DNA of 64,000 bases from Polaribacter cellanae (GTDB lineage: Bacteria; Bacteroidota; Bacteroidia; Flavobacteriales; Flavobacteriaceae): positions 2,532,001-2,596,000 of the forward strand of contig NZ_CP071869.1 in assembly GCF_017569185.1 (NCBI RefSeq), written 5' to 3'. How positions within the stretch are numbered: the first letter of the stretch is position 1; every line of letters begins with the position of its first letter. Below, in pieces: positions 57,949 to 64,000 of the stretch. The notes beneath the pieces were generated by a model. That model did no database searches, was not told where the DNA came from, and saw only the letters and a program-made list of their open reading frames with translations. Both the position numbers and the translations under genes were made by a program.

Positions 57949-58989
57949 ATGTTAACCAACCAACAAAAAAATAACGAAGAAGAAGTAGATTTAGGCTCGT
58001 TGTTTGTAATTATAGGAAGAGGTTTTAAGAACTTTTTTAACTTTATTGGAAATATTTTTAAAGGAATTTTTCATACCATTATTTCCATTTTAATTTTTAT
58101 AAAAAAGAATATTGTAAAAATTGGAATTGCTGCAGCTATTGGGTTTGTAATTGGTATTTTTTTACAAGTAACAACAACAGATAGATTTGAATCTGAAATG
58201 TTAGTACAGCCAAATTTTAAAAGCGCTCGACAATTGTATAATAATGTAAATTATTACAACGATTTAGTAAAGCAAAAAGATACAGTTGGGTTGCAAAATA
58301 CATTTAGCTTAAATAAAGAAGAAGCTGCTTCTTTAAGAAAATTTACAATCGAACCCATCATAAATCAAAACGATATTATAGATTCTTACAACGATTTTAT
58401 TCAATCTGTAGATACAACAACTGTTAAAAGCTACTCTTTCCAAGAGTTTAAAGCTTCATTTACAGATTTAGATTATAAAATTCATACAATAAAAGTTATT
58501 TCAGAAAAAAATAACATATTTAATAAGTTAGGCGATGTTATTATTTCTTCTGTTGTAAAAAATAAATACTTTAATCGCTTAAAGGAGTTAACCAACGAAA
58601 ACTTAAATAGAACAGATTCTATTTTAAGACAAAACCTAATTCAAATAGACACTCTAAGAAGAGTATATATGCAAGTAATGGTAGAAGAAGCGAAAAAGCA
58701 AACTACTGGAACAAGTATAGATTTAGGAGGCGAAAAAAGAACCACAAAAGAGCTAGAATTATTCGAAACTAATAAAAAAATAAACAGCAGTTTAAAAGAT
58801 ATTGCTATTGATAAATCGGAAAAATACGAGGTAATTAATGTTATTTCTAACTTTCAGCCCATAGGAACAAAAATATCTGGAATTACAAAAAATAAAGCGG
58901 CACAATTAGCAGTTCTAGGAGCTTTACTAATGATTTTAATTTTACTATTATTAAAGTTGAATGCTTTTTTAAATACTTATAAAAAGTAA
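57949..58989 (+). CDS. Wzz-like membrane protein
   Basis: A 346-residue inner-membrane protein. An acidic cytoplasmic start, an amphipathic phenylalanine-rich segment (about 25-45), a TM helix (about 55-75; KIGIAAAIGFVIGIFLQV), a large periplasmic region (about 76-315) with coiled-coil character and VISEKNNIFNKLGDVIISS, and a second TM helix (about 318-337). The layout is that of a polysaccharide chain-length determinant (Wzz/GumC family), but without the kinase domain and with a weak proline signature. It is followed by rfbB with only 2 bases between. A role in surface polysaccharide length control is inferred. Confidence 0.7.
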   Translation: MLTNQQKNNEEEVDLGSLFVIIGRGFKNFFNFIGNIFKGIFHTIISILIFIKKNIVKIGIAAAIGFVIGIFLQVTTTDRFESEMLVQPNFKSARQLYNNVNYYNDLVKQKDTVGLQNTFSLNKEEAASLRKFTIEPIINQNDIIDSYNDFIQSVDTTTVKSYSFQEFKASFTDLDYKIHTIKVISEKNNIFNKLGDVIISSVVKNKYFNRLKELTNENLNRTDSILRQNLIQIDTLRRVYMQVMVEEAKKQTTGTSIDLGGEKRTTKELELFETNKKINSSLKDIAIDKSEKYEVINVISNFQPIGTKISGITKNKAAQLAVLGALLMILILLLLKLNAFLNTYKK

Positions 58990-58991
58990 CG

Positions 58992-59999
58992 ATGCAAACA
59001 ATTTTAATTACTGGAGGTGCAGGTTTTATTGGTGCTAATTTTATTCCTTATTTTCTTGAAAATAATAAAGAAATAAAGGTTGTAAATTTAGACTTATTAA
59101 CCTATGCAGGAAATTTAAGTAATTTAAAAGAAGTTAAAAATAATCGAAGATATACTTTTGTAGAAGGAGATATTTGCGACAGAAATTTGGTCGAAAAATT
59201 ATTTAAAAACCACAATTTTTCTGGAGTTATTCATTTCGCAGCAGAATCGCATGTAGATAATTCTATTAAAAACCCAGATGCATTTGTAAGAACCAATGTA
59301 TTTGGAACATTTAACCTGTTAAATGTTGCTAAGAATTACTGGATGGATTCATCTAATAATTTCAAAGAAGGGTTTGAAGAGGCAAGATTTCATCATATTT
59401 CTACAGACGAAGTTTATGGAACTTTAGGAGAAACAGGTTTATTTACGGAAAACACTCCTTACGCTCCTAATAGTCCTTATAGTGCATCAAAAGCATCTTC
59501 CGATTTTATGGTTCGTAGCTATTTTCATACTTATGGAATGAATGTAATTACTACAAACTGTTCCAATAATTACGGGCCAAAACAGCATAACGAAAAATTA
59601 ATTCCTACCATTATTAGAAAAGCCATTTCTGGAGAACAAATTCCCATTTATGGAAATGGAAAAAATATTAGAGATTGGCTGTATGTTTTAGACCATTGTA
59701 CAGGAATAGAAGCTGTATATAAAAAAGGTACATTAGGAGAAACCTATAATATTGGAGGAAAAAACGAACGGAATAATTTATATATCGCAAATAAAATTTG
59801 CGAAATTTTAGATAAAATTCAACCTAAAGAAAACTCTTATAAAAATCAAATAACTTTTGTAAAAGATAGGCCTGGACACGATTTTAGATATGCAATCGAT
59901 GCTTCTAAATTAGAAAATGAATTGGGTTGGAAAGCAAATGAAAATTTCGAATCTGGCATTGTAAAAACTGTTAAGTGGTATTTAGAAAAAAATAATTAA
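58992..59999 (+). CDS. rfbB: dTDP-glucose 4,6-dehydratase
   Basis: A 335-residue NAD-dependent extended SDR converting dTDP-glucose to dTDP-4-keto-6-deoxyglucose. NAD motif [11 protein letters not shown] (about 6-16), catalytic [19 protein letters not shown] and the [14 protein letters not shown] motif that distinguishes the enzyme from epimerases. It leads the rfbBAC set with 1-base spacing to rfbA. Confidence 0.95.
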   Translation: MQTILITGGAGFIGANFIPYFLENNKEIKVVNLDLLTYAGNLSNLKEVKNNRRYTFVEGDICDRNLVEKLFKNHNFSGVIHFAAESHVDNSIKNPDAFVRTNVFGTFNLLNVAKNYWMDSSNNFKEGFEEARFHHISTDEVYGTLGETGLFTENTPYAPNSPYSASKASSDFMVRSYFHTYGMNVITTNCSNNYGPKQHNEKLIPTIIRKAISGEQIPIYGNGKNIRDWLYVLDHCTGIEAVYKKGTLGETYNIGGKNERNNLYIANKICEILDKIQPKENSYKNQITFVKDRPGHDFRYAIDASKLENELGWKANENFESGIVKTVKWYLEKNN

Positions 60000-60000
60000 A

Positions 60001-60855
60001 ATGAAAGGAATTGTTTTAGCAGGAGGTTCTGGTACAAGATTACACCCATTAACATTAGCTGTTAGTAAGCAGTTAATGCCAGTGTACGATAAACCAATGA
60101 TTTACTATCCTATTTCTACTTTAATCTCTGCAAGAATTAGAGAAATACTTATAATTTCGACGCCACAAGATTTGCCGCTTTTTAAAAAACTATTGGGAGA
60201 TGGAACTCAAATAGGATGTAATTTTCAATACGAAGTTCAAGAAAAACCGAATGGTTTGGCAGAAGCATTTATTATTGGCGAAAAATTTATAGGTAAAGAC
60301 AAAGTAGCCTTAATTTTAGGAGATAATATTTTTTATGGCTCTGGTTTGTCTAGCTTATTAGAAGCAAACAATAATCCAGATGGAGGTATTGTATATGCAT
60401 ATCACGTAAATGATCCAGAAAGATATGGAGTTGTGGAGTTTGATGATGAAAATAACGTACTTTCAATTGAAGAAAAACCATTAGAACCAAAATCTAATTT
60501 TGCAGTGCCTGGAATTTATTTTTATGATAATGATGTGGTACGTATTGCAAAAAATATAAAACCAAGTAAAAGAGGCGAATTAGAAATTACAGAAATTAAT
60601 ACTATTTATCTAAAACAAGGAAAATTATCTGTACAAATTTTAGATAGAGGCACAGCTTGGTTAGATACAGGTACTTTCGATTCTCTAATGCAAGCAGGGC
60701 AATTTGTACAAGTAATAGAAGAAAGGCAAGGTTTAAAAGTTGGGGCTATTGAAGAAGCTGCCTTTAGAGCAGGTTTTATTACAAAACAAGAAATGTTAGC
60801 GATAGCAAAACCTTTATTAAAGAGTGGTTACTCGAACAACTTATTAAAAATATAA
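60001..60855 (+). CDS. rfbA: glucose-1-phosphate thymidylyltransferase
   Basis: A 284-residue nucleotidyltransferase that makes dTDP-glucose from glucose-1-phosphate and dTTP. Signature [11 protein letters not shown], the metal site LGDNIFYG and [13 protein letters not shown], and the ribosyl/glucose site in [14 protein letters not shown]. Full length. It shares one base with rfbC (TAATG). Confidence 0.95.
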   Translation: MKGIVLAGGSGTRLHPLTLAVSKQLMPVYDKPMIYYPISTLISARIREILIISTPQDLPLFKKLLGDGTQIGCNFQYEVQEKPNGLAEAFIIGEKFIGKDKVALILGDNIFYGSGLSSLLEANNNPDGGIVYAYHVNDPERYGVVEFDDENNVLSIEEKPLEPKSNFAVPGIYFYDNDVVRIAKNIKPSKRGELEITEINTIYLKQGKLSVQILDRGTAWLDTGTFDSLMQAGQFVQVIEERQGLKVGAIEEAAFRAGFITKQEMLAIAKPLLKSGYSNNLLKI

Positions 60856-61409
60856 TGAAAATTACAGAGGCATTTTTAAAAGGTTGTTTTGTTATAGAAC
60901 CTAAAGTTTTTGGAGATAAAAGAGGTAATTTTTTTGAAGTTTTTAATCAAAAAATATTTACAGAAAAAACAGGCTTAAAAGTAAAATTTGTACAAGATAA
61001 CCAATCCATTTCCCAAAGAGGAGTTTTAAGAGGTTTGCATCTGCAAAAAGGAGAATTTGCACAAGCCAAACTTGTTAGAGTTATTAAGGGTAAAGTTTTA
61101 GATATTGTTGTAGATGTTAGAAAAAATTCACCAACGTTTGGTAAACACTTTTCTATAGAATTATCTGAAGATAATAACAAACAAATATTTGTGCCAAAAG
61201 GGTTTTTACATGGTTTTTCTACTTTAGAAGACAATACTATCTTTTCCTACAAATGCGATAATTATTATCATAAAGAAGCAGAAGATGGAGTTATTTACAA
61301 TGATAAGGTATTAAATATAGATTGGAAACTAAAGAAAAACGAAATACTCTTATCAGAAAAAGACGAAAACCTTCCATCTTTTTTAGAATTTCGACAAAAA
61401 ATCATTTAA
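60855..61409 (+). CDS. rfbC: dTDP-4-dehydrorhamnose 3,5-epimerase
   Basis: A 184-residue cupin epimerase. The active site is in GVLRGLHLQKGEFAQAKLV (catalytic His) and the DNTIFSYKCDNYYHKEAE loop supplies the Tyr. It epimerizes dTDP-4-keto-6-deoxyglucose to dTDP-4-keto-L-rhamnose. The rhamnose reductase gene rfbD does not follow, so the product either goes to rfbD elsewhere or to another dTDP-6-deoxyhexose. Confidence 0.93.
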   Translation: MKITEAFLKGCFVIEPKVFGDKRGNFFEVFNQKIFTEKTGLKVKFVQDNQSISQRGVLRGLHLQKGEFAQAKLVRVIKGKVLDIVVDVRKNSPTFGKHFSIELSEDNNKQIFVPKGFLHGFSTLEDNTIFSYKCDNYYHKEAEDGVIYNDKVLNIDWKLKKNEILLSEKDENLPSFLEFRQKII

Positions 61410-61469
61410 GCTATTAACAGTTACAGTTAAAGAAAATGTGTTTAAATTTTTTTTTATAAAAAAAACTTG

Positions 61470-61477
61470 TACTTTTG
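61470..61477 (+). promoter_or_regulatory. promoter -7 element (TACTTTTG) of the T9SS substrate gene
   Basis: TACTTTTG fits TAnnTTTG and lies 31 bases before the ATG at 61509. It separates this gene from the rfb operon. Confidence 0.55.
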
Positions 61478-61508
61478 GTTATATAATCCCCAGCATTAAT
61501 TTTAATTA

Positions 61509-63683
61509 ATGCCCCTAGATAGTAAAATTATTAAAAAGAGAACCCCTATATCTTTTTTATTAATATTTAGTACATTAATATTAGTTTCTCAAACTCTTGA
61601 GAAACCAATATTGCAATTCTCCTACGTTTGTGCTTCTAACAGTTTTAACAATTTCGAAATAGAGATAGCATATAATACTGCTGCTTTTAATAATAACAAT
61701 GTTTTTTCTGTAGAATTATCTAATAAAGATGGAGATTTTTCTTTACCAACTGTTTTACAAACAATTTCGAATCAGAATTCTTCTTATAAATTTAAAACGA
61801 ATGTTCAGTTTCCTAAAAAACTTTATGGAAAAGGTTATAAAATAAGAATTAAATCTTCCTCTCCAGAGAAAATTAGTCCATCTTCCAATGCTTTTGAAGC
61901 CTATTATTTAACCTCTGATAGGTTAATTTTAAACAATTTTACTGATGTAATTTTATGTGATGGAGCTACCAAAGAAATTGCACTAAACATACAATCTGCT
62001 GCAAGTTATCAATGGTATAAAGATGGTAAAAAAATTGGTTTGGGCGGCCCTAAATTAGAGGTTTCAGAACCTGGTTTATATTATACCGAAATTTATTATG
62101 GATCTTGTTATAATGCTGTAATTTCTAATATGGTAGAGGTTACGAAGCTTCCAAAAGTTGTTTCAAAACTTAAGGGAAGTTCGAAAGTAGAAATTTGTTC
62201 GACAGCTTCTTATGTTTTGGAAATGACTGTAGATAACCCGAATTACAAATATCGTTGGTACAAAAACGGAGTAAGAATACAGCCTGCACCAGATTATAAG
62301 CCAAGTTTAACGGTTTCTGGTAACGATAGTTTTGGGAAATACTATGTAGAGATAGAAAACGAAAATGGCTGTGTTGGTACCTCGCAAGAAGTGGAAATTA
62401 CAGAAGTTTCATCAAATTTAACTGTAGATGCTATTGGAGACACATCAACCTATATTTTAAAAGGAGAAACGAAAACATTAAAAATAGAACATAGTGCTAC
62501 AAATGCAACTGTTGTTTGGTATAAAAACGGAATAGAGATTCCAAATAGTAATAAAAACCAAATAAACATTATCGATTCTGGCGTTTATTACGCTAAGGTT
62601 ATTGGTAATGGAGGTTCTTGTTCTACATCTAAAAATTCTTCAGAATTTACTGTTCATAAGATTGTAAAATTTATTCCTAAAATAACATACAAATCGACAT
62701 ATAATTCTTGTAATTCTGAAAAAACTTCTCTGAAATTAGAGACTTTAAAAGCATTTGATTCAGAGAGTAACGAATACAATGTTTTGGAAAACCAGTATCA
62801 ATATGTAAAATTTCAATGGAAAAAAAGAGATGTAAATTTAAATGGATTTACAAATGCTGAAATTTCTATAGATACTTTCGAAAAAAATGGAGAATATTCC
62901 TTGGAAGTAAGTTCAAACGCCGTAAATAATGTTTCAAACAAAGTACCTGTTTTATTAAAAACTCCTGAAATAACAATTGTTTCTTCATCAACTTCAAATA
63001 AAATTTGTGATGCTAAAAGCATTACTCTAGGTACTTCAAATAATAATAATTTTACTTATAAATGGTTGAAAGATAACCTAGTTGTTTCCAATGCAACCGA
63101 TGCAGAAATTACCATTAATAAACCAGGAGCCTATCAATTAGTTGCCACAGGTTTTGGTTGTTCTACAACTTCAAATACTATAATTATTACATCTTTTGAC
63201 GCTTCTTCTGTTCAATTAGACACGCCATTAGATATTATTTTAGGTTCAGGTGAAACTAAGAAAATAAATGCAAGTGGGGGAGACTCTTACATTTGGTTAG
63301 ACGAAAATAAAAATGTTTTAGGAACAGGTTCTTCCTTAGAAATAAATACTAAAGGTGTTTACGTTTTAGAAGCAAGTGTTAATGGTTGTAAAGTAATTAA
63401 AACAATTTCTGTTTTTACAAACCAAGCCACTAATATACCAAATGCGCTTACTTTAAATGGAGATGGTTTAAACGATGTTTGGGTTTTGCCTAGCAAATAT
63501 GCGTTTAATAAAAATGTATATGTTAAAATTTATAATTCTCGAGGTAAATTGGTGTTGGAGACGAATAACTATCAAAATAATTGGCCTAATAAAACACTAA
63601 TAGATAAAAATCAGTTGTTTTTTTATGTCATAAAAAACAAAAATAAAACAATTAAAAAAGGAACAATTTCTGTAATAAAATAA
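61509..63683 (+). CDS. T9SS substrate with Ig-like domains and gliding-type CTD
   Basis: A 724-residue exported protein. Signal peptide (basic KIIKKR, hydrophobic core, cleavage near LVSQT), then several Ig-like/PKD-type domains with repeated WYKDGKKIGLGGPKLEVSE, WYKNGVRIQPAP, VWYKNGIEIPN and WLKDNLVV segments, each followed by an aromatic G-x-Y-Y/L turn and pairs of Cys. The last ~85 residues form a gliding-motility-associated (type B) T9SS sorting domain: IPNALTLNGDGLNDVWVLP, VYVKIYNSRGKLVLE and KKGTISVIK. It probably sits on or leaves the cell surface. The following gene encodes PorP/SprF, the usual partner. Confidence 0.9.
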   Translation: MPLDSKIIKKRTPISFLLIFSTLILVSQTLEKPILQFSYVCASNSFNNFEIEIAYNTAAFNNNNVFSVELSNKDGDFSLPTVLQTISNQNSSYKFKTNVQFPKKLYGKGYKIRIKSSSPEKISPSSNAFEAYYLTSDRLILNNFTDVILCDGATKEIALNIQSAASYQWYKDGKKIGLGGPKLEVSEPGLYYTEIYYGSCYNAVISNMVEVTKLPKVVSKLKGSSKVEICSTASYVLEMTVDNPNYKYRWYKNGVRIQPAPDYKPSLTVSGNDSFGKYYVEIENENGCVGTSQEVEITEVSSNLTVDAIGDTSTYILKGETKTLKIEHSATNATVVWYKNGIEIPNSNKNQINIIDSGVYYAKVIGNGGSCSTSKNSSEFTVHKIVKFIPKITYKSTYNSCNSEKTSLKLETLKAFDSESNEYNVLENQYQYVKFQWKKRDVNLNGFTNAEISIDTFEKNGEYSLEVSSNAVNNVSNKVPVLLKTPEITIVSSSTSNKICDAKSITLGTSNNNNFTYKWLKDNLVVSNATDAEITINKPGAYQLVATGFGCSTTSNTIIITSFDASSVQLDTPLDIILGSGETKKINASGGDSYIWLDENKNVLGTGSSLEINTKGVYVLEASVNGCKVIKTISVFTNQATNIPNALTLNGDGLNDVWVLPSKYAFNKNVYVKIYNSRGKLVLETNNYQNNWPNKTLIDKNQLFFYVIKNKNKTIKKGTISVIK

Positions 63684-63684
63684 T

Positions 63685-64000
63685 ATGTTTAAAACCAAAC
63701 TACTTTTAACGTTGCTACTTATAAGCGTTTCTTCCATTATATTTTCTCAAAGTAATAACGAGCAGTTATTTAATAACTTTTCTTCTCATAATTTTTTAAA
63801 GCACAATCGATTTTTCTTGAATCCTACCTTCTCAGTAGCAAGAGAAAATACAACCTATTTAAGCTTTTTAAGTAGAAATAAATTTTCTGATTTTGATGAC
63901 TCTCCTCAATTATACGTTGGAAGTTATTCTGGCAGAATTAGCGAAAAAGTGGGTGTGGGTTTAGGAGTTTTTCAACAGAATTTTGGAGTTTTTAAACACT
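63685..64000 (+). CDS. PorP/SprF family outer-membrane protein, partial
   Basis: Starts 1 base after the previous stop. It begins with a signal peptide (MFKTKLLLTLLLISVSS, cleaved near IFSQ), then FLNPTFSVAREN, the typical N-terminal pattern of PorP/SprF proteins, and KVGVGLGVFQQNFGVF. The gene runs off the right edge of the window after about 105 codons (whole proteins are near 300 residues). PorP/SprF proteins anchor type B CTD substrates such as SprB at the cell surface, consistent with the preceding gene. Confidence 0.88.
   Translation, partial: MFKTKLLLTLLLISVSSIIFSQSNNEQLFNNFSSHNFLKHNRFFLNPTFSVARENTTYLSFLSRNKFSDFDDSPQLYVGSYSGRISEKVGVGLGVFQQNFGVFKH

Overview
The window is an AT-rich chromosomal segment from a member of the Bacteroidota, most likely a marine Flavobacteriaceae close to Polaribacter or Tenacibaculum. 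The genus is inferred; no rRNA gene is present to test it. Supporting signs are type IX secretion C-terminal sorting domains, a partial PorP/SprF gene, a TonB-dependent receptor with a carboxypeptidase-regulatory N-terminus, the Bat aerotolerance operon, a MetRS with a C-terminal tRNA-binding domain, many promoters with a TAnnTTTG -7 element, strong AGA/TTA codon preference, and a SulP/carbonic-anhydrase cluster of the kind reported from proteorhodopsin-bearing Polaribacter.

Layout. Positions 1-4.9 kb hold a decayed gene, a tiny lmo0937-type membrane protein, a lipoprotein, an AraC regulator / response regulator / CHASE3 histidine kinase operon, and the wreck of a DUF3095 gene. Positions 4.9-9.8 kb hold an OmpA-type glycine-zipper lipoprotein with a lipocalin-like partner, a histone-deacetylase-family enzyme, metG (frameshifted in an A8 run and carrying a dispersed palindromic repeat inside the reading frame) and a Uma2 nuclease-like protein. 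Positions 10-13.2 kb hold an outer-membrane protein plus LD-carboxypeptidase pair, YraN, and a flavodoxin-like gene that looks like a lone mobile cassette among repeats. Positions 13.2-19.6 kb hold a LytS/LytTR two-component pair followed by a large secreted LamG/beta-helix protein. Positions 19.9-23.5 kb hold a TlpA-like thioredoxin, an SDR, CvpA and two small conserved unknowns.

Positions 23.7-31.3 kb form a bicarbonate/CO2 cluster on the minus strand: three SulP transporters, a beta carbonic anhydrase, a universal stress protein, and two paralogous ~100-residue membrane-anchored proteins. Each of these small proteins has its own promoter and leads a unit that continues into a SulP gene. 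This is my best candidate for an undescribed system. Positions 31.3-40.4 kb are the MoxR-DUF58-Bat operon, transcribed on the minus strand, with a four-helix-bundle gene inserted between batA and batB and degenerate short repeats in its spacers.

Positions 40.5-53.6 kb hold a TonB receptor, an LpxH-type phosphatase, a KilA-N gene between direct repeats, an orphan antitoxin with a decayed ParE toxin, a CtpA-type protease, dCMP deaminase, HupE/UreJ protein, a cysteine-rich miniprotein missed by length filters, nadA-nadB, an SGNH lipoprotein and glutaryl-CoA dehydrogenase. A repeat-filled spacer precedes rnpA at 54.2 kb. The rest holds a second S41 protease, a DUF6909-like protein with a nucleoside-phosphorylase-like tail, a Wzz-like protein, rfbBAC, and a gliding-type T9SS substrate followed by PorP/SprF, which runs off the end. 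I saw no rRNA, tRNA, CRISPR array or intact insertion sequence.
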